This document shows, one piece after another, positions 9,201-16,309 of a stretch of DNA of 64,000 nt. Origin of the DNA: Prionace glauca (lineage: Eukaryota; Chordata; Chondrichthyes; Carcharhiniformes; Carcharhinidae); NCBI GenBank assembly GCA_037974335.1, contig CM075761.1, positions 14,637,549-14,701,548 of the forward strand, in the 5' to 3' direction. The number at the start of each line of letters is the position of its first letter. Position 1 is the stretch's first letter. Below the pieces are notes generated by a model. It saw only the letters and a program-made list of their open reading frames with translations, did no database searches and had not been told where the DNA came from. The translations under genes were made by a program, and so were the position numbers.

Positions 9201-11777
9201 GAGTCGCTGAACAGAGACTGATAGCCAAGTTCCGCACACATGAGGACGGTCTCAACAGGGATCTTGGGTTCATGTTGCACTATCTGTAACCCCCGTGACT
9301 TGCCTGGGTTTGCAAAACCTCACCTACTGTACTGTCTGGAGACAATACACATCTCTTTAAACTGTGATCAGTGCTCCTTCCACTCACATTATCAGCCACT
9401 TCAGGTCTTGAACAGCAGGTTAGGTGTAAGGATTCGCATTCTAATCAGCAACTGTCTGTGCTTTATATGCTCTGCCTGAGGCCAGAACTCTCCATTCACC
9501 TGACGAAGAGGGTAACCTCGAAAGCTTGCTTGCTTGTGAGAATATTATCAAATAAATCGGTTGGACTAAAACCTGGTGTTGTCAGACTTTTTACTTTTTA
9601 CCTAACAGACGTCAGTTTCTGAATAGAACATAGAACATAGAACATTACAGCACAAACAGGCCCTTCGGCCCTCGAGTTGCGCCGATCACATCAACCCCAC
9701 CAATCTATAGACCTATCTAAAACCCCCAACCCCATTAAACCCCATATACTCATCCAGAAGTCTTTTAAAAGACCCCAGCGAGTTCGCTTCCACCACCGAT
9801 TACGGCAACCGATTCCATTCACTCACCACCCTCTGAGTGAAAAACTTACCCCTAACATCACCTCTGTACTTCGCTCCCCGCACCTTAAATCTGTGTCCTC
9901 TCGTAGCAACCATTTCAACCCGGGGAAATAGCCTCTGAGAGTCCACCCTATCTATTCCTCTCAACATTTTATAAACTTCTATCAGGTCGCCTCTCAACCT
10001 TCGCCTCTCTAGGGAAAAGAGTCCCAGCTCCCTCAACCTATCTTCATAAGGCATGCCTCCCAGTCCAGGCAACATCCTTGTAAATCTCCTCTGCACCCTT
10101 TCAATAACTTCTACGTCTTTCCTATAGTGAGGCGACCAGAACTGCGCACAGTACTCCAAATGAGGCCTGACGAGGGTCCTGTAAAGTTGCAGCATTACCT
10201 CCCGACTCCTAAACTCAATCCCTCGATTAATGAAGGCCAGTACAACATACGCCTTCTTGACCACCTCCTCCACCTGCGAGGCCGATTTAAGAGTCCTGTG
10301 GACCCGGACCCCGAGATCTTTCTGCTCTCAACGCTACTAAGACTCCTGCCCTTGATAGTTGGAACATTAACGCAACTGATTCCAAGTTGAATTCAAACCA
10401 TCATTGTGGAGATGAACAACTTACCTGCATTGGGGAAGGGCCCACTTTCCGTCCAATATTTGCCTGGAATCCCCAGTTGTACAATACAAGTACCGACACC
10501 GCCACTTCTCCAGACTTGCCCCGACACCATGACACGACTTCTGATGCTGTAGATCCCGTCATCCTCCATTATTCCGGGATCACTCGATCCCTCAGTGACC
10601 AGGCCAGAAATATTCCAGAAAATAGCAATCCGGTTGGAAGAAACTCCACTGACCACACACGCTAAGGGCACATGATCATTCACATCCGGCTCACCCGGCG
10701 GGACTAATACCTGCACAGCCGTCTTGTTGGTGGAACTGTCTGGATAGAAATTGGGACGCAATTAACAATTAATTTACACAAAAAAGATAATGCTGTGCCA
10801 CACTCTGAGTGAATTTCACTTGCTGTCTTACCTCCAACCAGGAGTGTGGTTCCATTCCGGATCAGTGCAGACCGACTATATGCACAGCAATAGGAACCAG
10901 AGTCATGCGTCTGGACATTGCGAATTTTCAGAATCAACACATTTCCTGGATTGGCTTTTTCAAAACTAAACTTACACTCGGGCCCAGTACAGGATGTAGT
11001 GTCTATTAGTGTCGGGGCTTCACCCAGTCGCTGTTTGTACCAAGCATAGTTGGACACTAAATCCACTTCTTGAGTTTCATGACAGGGTAATCGCACCGTT
11101 TGGCCCACTGCAGCTGTCATTGTGAAGGAGACCTGAGACAGAGAGGACTCGGATTCTGTAACTAGAGAGATTATTGTGAAATAAACACTGATTATTGAAA
11201 GACCTGAAGTCGACTCAAAACATCAAATCGCCTCGAATTAAAATTGATTTCATTATTGTCAGAAGTAGGCTTACATTAACATTGCAATGAAGTTACGGCG
11301 AAAATCCCCTATTCTCCACACTGCAGCGTCTGTTCGGATAGACTGAGGGAGAATTACCGCCAATGTATCAACTCGCACCTCTTTTGGATTGTGGGAGCAA
11401 ACTGGAGCGATGGGAGGAAACCCACGCAGACGGGGAGAGGACATGGAGACTCCACACAAACAGTGACACAAACCAGGTATCGGACCCGGTTCTCTGGCGC
11501 TGTAAGTCAGCAGTGCTATCCACTGTACAATCTCGTTATACTTTGTAATCATTGTTTGTTATACTTATTTTTTTCGCGTTCTGGGTGGAACCAATAAATG
11601 AACTTATATGATTAGTTCAAATGGCTTCACCTGAACACTGGCTCACGCTTTCGGCTTCGAAAAAGCTCATTCTGGTTTATAAAATTGATTCCGATTAAAA
11701 TTACCACCCGCCTCTTACTTACAGTGAAACTTCAGGATTTGGAAAATGAGTATCAGAGATAGAAATTCTTCGGCCAT
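190..11777 (-). CDS. immune-type Ig receptor gene (V with J-like end, C-type, TM, tail), multi-exon
   Basis: Gene-level entry. Proposed exons, 5' to 3' on the minus strand: 11777-11723 (signal peptide), 11161-10832 (V domain), 10739-10425 (constant-type Ig domain), 6045-5944 (transmembrane), 5849-5819, 5612-5566 and 221-190 (tail), perhaps 128-75. Every junction has GT-AG borders and the phases agree throughout, with phase 1 around both Ig domains as is standard for the superfamily. The product would be a type I surface receptor of immune cells. The single-exon V domain with a J-like end beside a constant-type domain resembles the architecture described for NITRs and for NKp30/NCR3-type receptors of cartilaginous fish; I cannot choose between these or exclude a novel family. 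LINE, SINE and Penelope-like insertions enlarge the introns. No stop interrupts the predicted exons, so the gene may be functional. Confidence 0.65.
235..765 (+). mobile_element. old CR1-type LINE fragment (linker to start of RT)
   Basis: Translated in broken frames, this gives residues typical of the region just before the CR1 reverse transcriptase (an acidic VEPE-like patch, then KVDKSPSPAELHPQQLWEAR, compare KVDKSPGPDG in the young copies). Several stops and frame changes show that it is old. It lies directly upstream of the younger LINE-A copy. Confidence 0.6.
773..2288 (+). mobile_element. LINE-A, CR1-type, 5'-truncated
   Basis: This is a non-LTR retrotransposon of the CR1 group, starting inside ORF2 at the residues RILWEAR and running to a complete 3' end. 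The RT motifs are intact to the eye: motif A DFSKAFDKV, motif [12 protein letters not shown] and catalytic FADD at about 1402. A one-base loss near 1815 shifts the frame, so the C-terminal part reads in a second frame to a stop at 2206. The 3' UTR holds the shared GGGCCGAAGGGCCTG stem and ends in one TTCTATG unit. It is one of several copies of this family in the window. Confidence 0.9.
2289..3088 (+). mobile_element. old CR1-type LINE fragment with internal tandem duplication
   Basis: Broken frames give an RT core (GFDRGRSGLTNLVEF, then a decayed motif A, an RRQRV patch and GVPQG). The piece from motif A onward occurs twice, at about 2471-2787 and 2788-3085, with a period close to 317 bp and clear divergence between copies. 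The element continues after the LINE inserted at 3089. Confidence 0.65.
3089..3606 (-). mobile_element. LINE-B (B2 subtype), 5'-truncated, nested in older LINE
   Basis: A 5'-truncated CR1-type copy in reverse: the left edge is the 3' tail (reverse complement of TTCTATG repeats), and the frame at 3175-3570 encodes the C-terminal ORF2 region (VQRSFTRMLPGLGG and LERRRLRDDLIEVYKMLRG). It splits the older plus-strand LINE, whose sequence resumes at about 3607 with the same GGCTACAAGAACA block seen at 2767. No clear target-site duplication beyond about 5 bases (GTTTT). Confidence 0.85.
3607..4735 (+). mobile_element. old CR1-type LINE, 3' part
   Basis: Continuation of the element at 2289. Translation gives degraded ORF2 C-terminal blocks (HRSLKVEGYVSREVKRAYG, RTLVRPHL, EGVQRRFTRML, and RGHSFKVRGRKFRGDM at 4160-4240) with many stops. 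A G-rich block interrupts the 3' UTR, and the tail near 4700-4740 resembles a CR1 3' end (CTTCTTCTGCACTGTTTGAA). Confidence 0.6.
4430..4618 (+). repeat. G-rich pentamer-like low-complexity tract
   Basis: About 190 bases are made of short purine-rich words such as GGGGT, GGAGC, GGGGC and GCAGG in loose 5-base register, with many runs of three or more G. It sits inside a LINE 3' UTR. The open frames on both strands here are products of composition, not genes. Confidence 0.8.
4740..5118. other. unassigned, no gene seen
   Basis: AT-rich sequence without a recognised repeat, exon or coding signal. It lies within the long intron between the proposed exons 6 and 7 of the Ig receptor. Confidence 0.5.
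5119..5528 (+). mobile_element. old tRNA-derived SINE (HE1-like) with internal repeats
   Basis: Blocks of the common SINE can be followed in order: a B-box-like GGGTTCAATTATAGGCTTGG, the CTGCATGGATTTCTTCCG region, and a tail with GATGGGCCGACTGGCCTCC. The middle block CCAAAGATGTGTAGGTTAGG (5257) is partly repeated again at about 5358, lengthening the element. Confidence 0.7.
5566..5612 (-). CDS. Ig receptor, probable cytoplasmic exon 6
   Basis: A 47-nt segment between a TTTTAG acceptor and a GTAGGT donor on the minus strand. In the phase set by exon 5 it reads S-LRERLRRGQRKGRQA without a stop, a basic stretch that fits a membrane-proximal tail. Splice signals and phase are the only support. 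Confidence 0.45.
5819..5849 (-). CDS. Ig receptor, cytoplasmic exon 5
   Basis: A 31-nt mini-exon between a good acceptor (CTTGTTTCAG) and a good donor (GTGAGT). It reads GERAEGAGKE in the frame handed on by the transmembrane exon and leaves two bases for exon 6. Short cytoplasmic exons directly behind a transmembrane exon are usual in fish Ig-type receptors. Confidence 0.55.
5944..6045 (-). CDS. Ig receptor, transmembrane exon 4
   Basis: A 102-nt exon with acceptor TCTCTCTATAG and donor GTGAGG, phase 1 at both ends like the Ig exons. It encodes a connecting residue pair and the helix LSIAVIILVIPIILFVLLS, then CIWKRGRS, that is, a hydrophobic span with no charged residue followed by a basic stop-transfer. 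The absence of a Lys or Arg in the membrane argues against pairing with an ITAM adaptor and leaves an inhibitory, adhesive or decoy role open. Confidence 0.75.
6285..6645 (-). mobile_element. LINE-C, CR1-type, 3' end
   Basis: The reverse complement ends in repeats of TTCTTATG and carries the C-terminal ORF2 patch seen in other LINE-C copies (FRTELRRNFFTQRVVNLWNS-like). The copy is 5'-truncated near 6645. It lies in the intron between the constant-type and transmembrane exons of the Ig receptor. Confidence 0.85.
6655..7130 (+). mobile_element. old retroelement 3' fragment, family not named
   Basis: The plus strand gives a long, partly open stretch with SLPPPDHTQNQQC, RQHLPKLQTLPSRRT and ESKSENSIPNVIVG blocks. 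I recall this as a repeat that is very common in elasmobranch genomes, the C-terminal tail of a reverse-transcriptase element, but I cannot assign a family from the sequence alone. Confidence 0.45.
7255..7590 (+). mobile_element. tRNA-derived SINE (HE1-like), near full length
   Basis: A-box-like GTAGCACAATGGTTAGCACT, B-box-like GGGTTCGATTCCTGG, then the conserved body and a LINE-like tail with TCGAAGGGCCTC and TTCTATGATTCTATG. It sits inside a receptor intron. Confidence 0.9.
7757..8236 (+). mobile_element. LINE-C, CR1-type, 5'-truncated
   Basis: Encodes the end of ORF2 (DSRTRGHSLKIRRG, FFSQSVMNLWNSLP) in a frame at 7862-8137, then a 3' UTR with GGCGGGGCAGGCTCGAAGGG and the tail TTATGTTCTTATG. 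An extra base in GGGGGGCGCAG and other changes mark it as inactive. Confidence 0.85.
8237..8490. other. unassigned, short internal repetition
   Basis: The words GAAATTCTGG and GGAAAATTC recur three or four times at 8243-8288. The rest shows no feature. Confidence 0.4.
8491..8790 (+). mobile_element. tRNA-derived SINE, AATAAATAAT-tailed subtype
   Basis: Same head and body as the HE1-like SINE, but the tail is GTGTGGCGAATAGGGGATTTTCACAG..., CATTGCAG and finally ACTAATAAATAAT. Several further copies of this tail type occur in the window (11.25, 12.03, 14.87, 59.4 and 61.1 kb). Confidence 0.85.
8912..8957 (-). ncRNA. hammerhead-ribozyme-like motif, left terminal repeat
   Basis: The minus strand reads CUGACGA, a spare A, stem II GGGG-CUAA-CCCC, then GAAA, a 2-bp stem III (GC/GC with loop UUGCUU), UU, and GUGAG, which pairs with UUCAU upstream as stem I. 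The layout is that of a type I hammerhead with a tiny stem III, as reported for Penelope-like elements. The unpaired A before stem II is unusual, and activity is unproven. Confidence 0.6.
9068..9289 (+). pseudogene. Penelope-like GIY-YIG endonuclease remnant
   Basis: The frame contains PVGEHFSGHGHSASDLRV, then R-x5-E-Q-R-L-I-A-K-F-R-T and GLNRDL. The order HF ... H ... D..V ... R...E...I...T...GLN matches the distal part of the GIY-YIG domain at the C-terminus of Penelope-like proteins. The proximal GIY and YIG motifs and the RT are absent, so this is a relic only. Confidence 0.65.
9495..9540 (+). ncRNA. hammerhead-ribozyme-like motif, right terminal repeat
   Basis: CUGACGA at 9500-9506, a spare A, stem II GAGG-GUAA-CCUC, GAAA at 9520-9523, stem III GC/GC with a 6-base loop, UU at 9534-9535 (predicted cleavage after 9535), and stem I UUCAC (9495-9499) with GUGAG (9536-9540). 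Relative to the left repeat, stem II differs at one pair (G-C to A-U) with pairing kept. Confidence 0.65.
9622..10360 (-). mobile_element. LINE-B, CR1-type, 5'-truncated
   Basis: The 3' tail lies at the left (reverse complement of TTCTATG units), and the frame at 9800-10273 encodes the C-terminal third of ORF2 (FINRGIEFRSREVMLQLYR and LVRPHLEYCAQFWSPHYRK). It ends 64 bp from the donor side of the Ig constant-type exon, so it inserted into that intron without touching the exon. Confidence 0.9.
10425..10739 (-). CDS. Ig receptor, constant-type Ig domain exon 3
   Basis: A 315-nt exon, acceptor TTTCTATCCAG and donor GTAAGT, phase 1 to phase 1. The domain shows the B-strand Cys in HVPLACVVSG, the C-strand Trp in IAIFWNISG and the F-strand Cys in GVGTCIVQLG, with SIRSRVMVSG between them. 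This spacing suits a C1-type domain, as in antigen-receptor constant regions, more than a V or I domain. Two N-glycosylation sites are visible (NKT near the start and NIS). It follows the V exon by a 92-bp intron. Confidence 0.75.
10832..11161 (-). CDS. Ig receptor, V-type domain exon 2 with J-like end
   Basis: A 330-nt exon. The acceptor is ATCTCTCTAG at 11162; a second AG six bases on would create a stop with the leader exon, so the first is chosen. The domain has the B-strand Cys (TVRLPCHE), the core Trp (NYAWYKQ), an inner CTGPEC pair and the F-strand signature DSGSYCC, followed by RNGTTLLVG, which resembles a J-segment GTxLxV strand fused in the germline. No recombination signal was seen, so the V domain would be invariant. 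The donor is GTAAGA. Confidence 0.8.
11162..11722 (-). mobile_element. leader intron with SINE (11245-11545)
   Basis: The first intron of the receptor. At 11245-11545 it carries a minus-strand SINE of the AATAAATAAT-tail subtype: GTAGGCTTACATTAACATTG at the left and a tRNA-like head with TATCGGACCCGG at the right. The rest is unassigned. Confidence 0.75.
11723..11777 (-). CDS. Ig receptor, signal-peptide exon 1
   Basis: ATG at 11777, followed by MAEEFLSLILIFQILKFH and a GTAAGT donor, leaving one base (phase 1). This is a typical Ig leader exon: a short N-terminus, a hydrophobic core and phase 1 exit. Joined to the V exon it gives KFH-FTESESSLSQVSFTM, a plausible signal-peptide end and A strand. 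Confidence 0.7.
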
Positions 11778-12029
11778 CTTGATAGAAATTTCCTTGTGTT
11801 GTGTCTCACGGGCTCGCTTCTACAGACACTGTGGAAACAATGACGTGGTCTGCCTCCCATTCAGTTGGGCCTTTACAGATTCAATGGAAACTATGACGAC
11901 CTCTGCTGTGGAGATGATGTCACCATTGTAGGGCAGTCTCGGGGTGAACACAATATTCGTTTGGCAATCCTCACAGTTTGTGCGTCACAGCAGAGCAGCC
12001 GACTCTAAAAATCAAATCTCCTCGAATTA

Positions 12030-12297
12030 AAGTTTATTTTATTAATGACAGAAGTAGGTTTGCATTAACTTACGACGAAAATGCCCCAGTCTTTACACTG
12101 CTACGCATGTTCGGATACACTAAGGAGAATTGTAAGCACCGCCAATGCAGCAACTAGCATGTGGGAGTGACCAGATGATACCCACACAGACAGGGAGAGG
12201 ACATTCATACTCCACACAGACAGTGACCCAAACCAGGTATCGAACCCGGTTCTCTGGTGCTGTGAGGCAGCAGTGCTATCCAGTGCACAAATTGATA
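12030..12297 (-). mobile_element. tRNA-derived SINE, AATAAATAAT-tailed subtype
   Basis: GTAGGTTTGCATTAAC at the left corresponds to the tail, and GGTATCGAACCCGG at the right to the B box. It is degraded and has lost part of the middle. It lies 250 bp upstream of the leader exon, in what should be the promoter side of the Ig receptor. Confidence 0.75.
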
Positions 12298-12394
12298 GAG
12301 AGCAATAATTAACTTTTCTCCATTGTATTTCAGAGTGTGCTATTGGATAGATGTAGGCTGGAGGTTCGGGTGAAGGTTTTTTTTAAATTTAAAT

Positions 12395-13125
12395 GTCTAC
12401 TTTTTTAATCATTCGTGGGACATGGGCTTGCTGACTGGCCAATATTTACTTGTTGCACGTGGAGGGCAATTTAGATTCACTGAGACTTTAGAACCAAATT
12501 CCTGATGCTGTAAAGTCGCATGTAGGCCAGACCGGGTAAAGATGGCAGATTTCCATCGCTAAAGGACGTGAGTGAACCAGATCGGTTCAGATGCCAGGGC
12601 CGGCACGGTAGCGCAGTGGTTAGCACTGCTGCTTCACAACTCCAGTGCCCTGGGTTCGATTCTCGGCTTGGGTCCCTGTCTGTGTGGAGTTTGCATATTC
12701 TCCACTTGTCTGCATGGGTTGCCTTCAGGTACTCCGGTTTCCTCGAACAGTCCAAAGATGTGCGGGTTAGGTTGAATGGCCATGCTAAGAAATTGCCCCT
12801 TAGTGTCCAGAGATGTGTAGGTTAGAGGGATTAGTGGGTATAATAGGGAGGGATACGAGGGGTAGGACCTGGCTGGGATTGTGTTCAGTGTAGGCTCGAT
12901 GGGCCGAAGGGCCTCTTTCTACACAGTAGGGTTCTATGATTCCCGGCAATGAGTAATGGTTTCACGCTGATCAGTAGATCCTTAATTCTATATTTTCACA
13001 CTGAACTCAAATTTAAATCAGCTCCCGTGGCAGGACTCTAACCGAGTCCCCAGAGCATGAACTGTGTTTCCAGATTAGTAGTCTACCCATAATACCAGGA
13101 GGCCATCGCCTCCCCACAAACCGGA
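12395..13125 (-). mobile_element. second tRNA-derived SINE family, split by an HE1-like SINE
   Basis: The right end (minus strand) starts GGGGAGGCGATGGCCTCCTG, an A-box-like start, and the B-box region reads TTAGAGTCCTGCCACGG. The left end has the conserved ATTCGTGGGACATGGGC and the block GCATGTAGGCCAGACCGGG. The two halves (12395-12592 and 12950-13125) are parts of one element interrupted by the plus-strand SINE between them. Confidence 0.65.
12595..12948 (+). mobile_element. tRNA-derived SINE (HE1-like), near full length, nested
   Basis: GGCACGGTAGCGCAGTGGTT head, CTGGGTTCGATTCTCGGCTT B-box region, CGATGGGCCGAAGGGCCTC and TTCTATGATTCC tail. It is inserted in the older SINE at 12395-13125. 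Confidence 0.9.
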
Positions 13126-13269
13126 AACTGTCACTGAGTAGGTACTGCTGGTCCAATTTTCAGAACATCTATTCTGTCACCCCTCAGCCTTGTGTTCTTG
13201 AATAAACAGAGACTCAGCCTGTTTTTCCCTTTCCTGTTACTAATGACAGTTTCATCCTGCTATTCTCCC

Positions 13270-13470
13270 GTACAGGGATGGAACGGTAGCACGGTGAGTT
13301 AGCACTGCTGCTTCACAGCTCCAGGGACCGGGGATTCATTCCAGGCTCGGGTCACTGTCTGCGTGGAATGTGCATGTTCTCCCCGTGTCTGTGTGGGTTT
13401 CCTCCGGGTGCTCCTAAATCAATCTGTTTCACTTTCACCTGGTGTTGTGAGACTTTTGGCTGTCCTGATT
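13270..13470 (+). mobile_element. HE1-like SINE head joined to a Penelope-like terminal scrap
   Basis: 13270-13412 is a SINE head and body (GGAACGGTAGCACGGTGAGTTAGC to TCCTCCGGGTGCTCC). It then breaks off, and 13430-13465 reads CACCTGGTGTTGTGAGACTT, which is the end of the Penelope-like terminal repeat. Confidence 0.65.
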
Positions 13471-13477
13471 ATCTGCA

Positions 13478-13800
13478 TCATAGAATCCTAAAGAGCAAAA
13501 GGAAGCCATTCGGCCCATTGAGTCTGCACTGACCTCAACCCCTGCCAGGTCCTATCCCAGTAACCTCGTGCATTTACCTTATCTAGTCCCCCTGACACAA
13601 AGAGACAATTTTAGCATGGCCAATCCACCTAACCTGCAAGTTTTGGACTGTGGGAGGACACCGGAGCACCTGGAGGAAACTAACGCAGGCTCGGGGAGAA
13701 TGTCCAAACTCAATGCAAACAGTGATGCAAGCCGGGAATCAAACCAATGGCCCTTGCACTGTGAGACTGTGTGTCACCGCGCCGCCCAATGGTGGCAGTT
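13478..13800 (-). mobile_element. tRNA-derived SINE (HE1-like)
   Basis: Tail at the left (ATCATAGAATCCTAAAGAGC and CCATTCGGCCCATTGAGTCT), head at the right (GGGAATCAAACC, then CACCGCGCCGCCCA). Near full length and moderately diverged. Confidence 0.85.
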
Positions 13801-14200
13801 TAGGGAAAGGGGAAGTGCAACATGACCTGGATGTCATCGTGGAATCGCCACAAAAGGTTGGCATGCAGGTACAGCAGGTGATGAAGAAAGCTAATGGCAT
13901 GCTGGCCTTCATAGCAAGAGGATTTGAATATCGGAGTAAGGATATTTTGCTGCAGTTATACACGACATTGGTAAGACCACACCTTGAGTATTGCATGCAG
14001 TTTTGGTCTCCTGGTCTGAGGAACAACATTCAGGGAATCCAGTGAAGATTCACCAGATTTATTCCCAGAATGGCAGGAGTGACGAATGAAGAGAGATGGG
14101 ATCGCCTGGGCTTGTACTCAGTGGAATTTAGAAGAATGGGAAGGGATCGCATGGAAATATGTAAACTCCTGATCGGATTGGACAGGCAAGATATGGCGGC
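13801..14200 (+). mobile_element. CR1-type LINE fragment (C-terminal ORF2), old
   Basis: The frame holds VQQVMKKANGMLAFIARGFE, then LYTTLVRPHLEYCMQFWSPG, the conserved block behind the RT. A stop follows at the base of the VQRRF helix (GGAATCCAGTGA), and the copy fades out near 14200 without a 3' end. Confidence 0.75.
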
Positions 14201-14264
14201 AGTGTTGTTAGCAATGCTGCATCACAGTTCTAGGGATCTGGGTTAAATTAATGTCTTCTTTTTA

Positions 14265-14868
14265 GATTTCTTTTTCACAATCCCTACAGTGCAGAAGGAC
14301 ACTGTTCAACTCACTATGCCTCACCGACAACAATCCCACCCAGGCCCGACCTCCACAATACCACATATTCACCCCGCCCCCCCCCCCCCACCCACCAATC
14401 CCCCTGATAGGAGGAGGCAATTTAAAATGGACAATTCACCTAACCTGCACATCTTGGATTGAGTCATTGAGTCACAGAGGTTGACAGCATGGAAACAGGC
14501 CCTTCAGCCCAACTTGCTCATGCCGCCCTTTTTTTAACCGCTAAGCTAGTCGCAATTGCCCGCATTTTTCCCATATCCTTCTATACCTATCTGACCCATG
14601 TAACTGTCTAAACGCTTTTCCAAAGATAAAATTGCACACTCCTCTACTATTGCCTCTGGCAGCTTGTTCTAGGCGCTCACCACCCTCAGTGTGAAAAAAT
14701 TGCCTCTGTTGACTCTTTTGCATCTCTCCCCTGGAGAGACAAGCGGAGTACCTGGACGAAACCTACAGACACGGAGAGAATGTGCTATGCCCAGATACAC
14801 AGATTCCAAGCCAGAAATCAAATCGGGGTCGCTGGCGCTGGGAGGCTGAGCTAACCACTGTGCCGGCT
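14265..14868 (-). mobile_element. HE1-like SINE split by a LINE fragment
   Basis: SINE parts at 14265-14465 (CTACAGTGCAGAAGG to CCTAACCTGCACATCTTGG) and 14740-14868 (GGAGTACCTGGACGAAACC to the head). Between them at 14466-14739 is a minus-strand CR1-type 3' region (CAGCATGGAAACAGGCCCTTC, then a LPEAIVEECAILSLEK-like patch). Confidence 0.65.
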
Positions 14869-15078
14869 CTCTGTCTGTGCGGAGACTGCACGTCCTCCCC
14901 ATATCAGCGCGGGCTTCTCCTGGGCGCTCCGCTGTCCTCCCACCGACAGAAAGACGGGCTGGTTAGGTGCATTGGCCATGTTAAATTCCCCCTCAGTGGA
15001 GAGACTCACGGAGTTTCATTGTAGGTTCATTGCAGTGTTGATGTGAACCTACTTGTCAGACAAATAAATCTAAATGGT
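14869..15078 (+). mobile_element. SINE, AATAAAT-tailed subtype, head missing
   Basis: CTGTCTGTGCGGAGACTGCACG body, then CATTGCAGTGTTGATGTGAACC and ACAAATAAATCTAAA. It abuts the minus-strand SINE ending at 14868. Confidence 0.75.
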
Positions 15079-15149
15079 TCCGTGCTATCAAATCGGTTCG
15101 CAAACGGCAAAATTAGGTTAACCTCATAGTGGTTTAGAAAATCACGAGG

Positions 15150-15480
15150 GACATAGATAAGATGAACAACCAAAGTAGGTTCCTCAGGATAGGAGAGTCC
15201 AAAAACTAAGGGGCATAGCTCGAAGTTGAGAGGGGAACGTATAAAGGGGTGTGTGAGGGTAAAGTGCTTCATACAGAACGTGGTACGCATTTGAAGTGAG
15301 CTTTCGGGGGTGGAGGGGGGGGGGGGTAGATAGTGACAGGTGCAATTGCAACATTTCTACAGGGACATGCATGGATAAGGTCGAGAGGGATAAGGCCAGG
15401 AAAATGGGATTCGTTCAGTTTAGGCAACTTGGCGAGCAAAGACGAGTTAGGCCGAAGGGTCTGTTCCCATGCTGCACCTC
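15150..15480 (+). mobile_element. CR1-type LINE 3' fragment
   Basis: Decayed ORF2 C-terminus (compare the clearer copy at 16.3 kb) with a poly-G expansion at about 15320, ending TAGGCCGAAGGGTCTGTTCCC and CTGCACCTCTCTC. Confidence 0.6.
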
Positions 15481-15559
15481 TCTCAAATTCTACACAAGCC
15501 TTTTCTCTGTTTACTCCAATCCACCCCCGGCAGGTAACACTCCTCAACCTGCAGTTTAA

Positions 15560-16080
15560 CACTGAGTTCCACTGTTTGGCCACCTTATGCTGTTCCGTTC
15601 ATGAAGCCCCTCAACTGTAGAAACAGGAAAGGCCCTGACAATTTCTGGCAAGAACATCATTTTTCTACCTCAAGCATCAGGTGATGAGGTGATCAGAATC
15701 TTGGCCAATCATCTCCTCACCTCAGTTCATGTTGCAGAGCCCAATCGGGCTGTGGGTCAGACTATTTTGAGACTCACAGCGAACATCCGCGGTCACAGGA
15801 AATGCTCCTCTTTGCTGCCGGAGCTGGTTCTCAACTGTTGCCTCTACTGACTCTTCATCCTTCAAGATCAAGCAATTCTGCAAAATAGTTCAGGCCCTCA
15901 GTGAGGCTCCACACTCTCTACTCATTTCAAAACCCATTTTTATCAGTAATCCTTTCCATCAGTCTCTTCACATTCATATTAATGTAACTCATTAATGTAG
16001 GGGTCAGTCCCTTCACCAGCAGCTCACTGGGATCGCACTGTGTAATATCTACACAAACTGTAACAATTCAGGAAAGTGGC
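15560..16080 (-). pseudogene. exon-like fragment, unit 1 copy, unknown protein
   Basis: On the minus strand about 40 codons are open (about 15940-16060): CDPSELLVKGLTPTLMSYI, then NMNVKRLMERITDKNGF and a stop. It is homologous to the better preserved copy at 17011-17128 and to a third copy near 40.02-40.14 kb. I do not recognise the family. A helix-rich segment is likely. Here the donor and frame are degraded. Confidence 0.35.
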
Positions 16081-16174
16081 TATCTGCTGGAAATTGGTGG
16101 GAGGAGCAGAGGGGGACATGGGAGTTCGACAATCCCCAATTTCCCTCCCGGGTGAACCCCACATTTATTGTATT

Positions 16175-16300
16175 ATTGCGGTTAGCATTGCTGTCTCACA
16201 GTTCCAAGGACCCGGGTTCGACTCCCGGCTTGGCGGGAGGCGCACTGTCTGTACGGCGTCTGCACGTTCTTCCCGTGTCTGCGCCGCTTTGTCCTGGATG
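16175..16300 (+). mobile_element. SINE head fragment
   Basis: GCGGTTAGCATTGCTGTCTC and CCCGGGTTCGACTCCCGGC are a clear A/B-box pair. The element breaks off at about 16300 against the next LINE fragment. Confidence 0.7.
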
Positions 16301-16309
16301 TGGGTTATC

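Larger units (their letters stand above)
8818..9605 (+). mobile_element. Penelope-like element fragment with opposed terminal repeats
   Basis: A left terminal repeat on the minus strand (8818-9010) and a right one on the plus strand (9440-9605) flank about 430 bp of body. The body frame encodes what looks like the end of the GIY-YIG endonuclease domain that follows the reverse transcriptase in Penelope-like elements. Terminal repeats in inverted order and hammerhead motifs in them are known traits of this group. The copy is a truncated, broken relic without the RT part, in a receptor intron. Confidence 0.7.

Noticed and set aside
8818-9605. Inverted repeats as a bacterial-type CRISPR or DNA-transposon end
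   Set aside because: The spacer encodes a Penelope-type endonuclease end and the repeats carry hammerhead-like motifs; there are no regular spacers or transposase.
10809-11009. Plus-strand frame over the V exon
   Set aside because: Antisense shadow of the V-domain exon.
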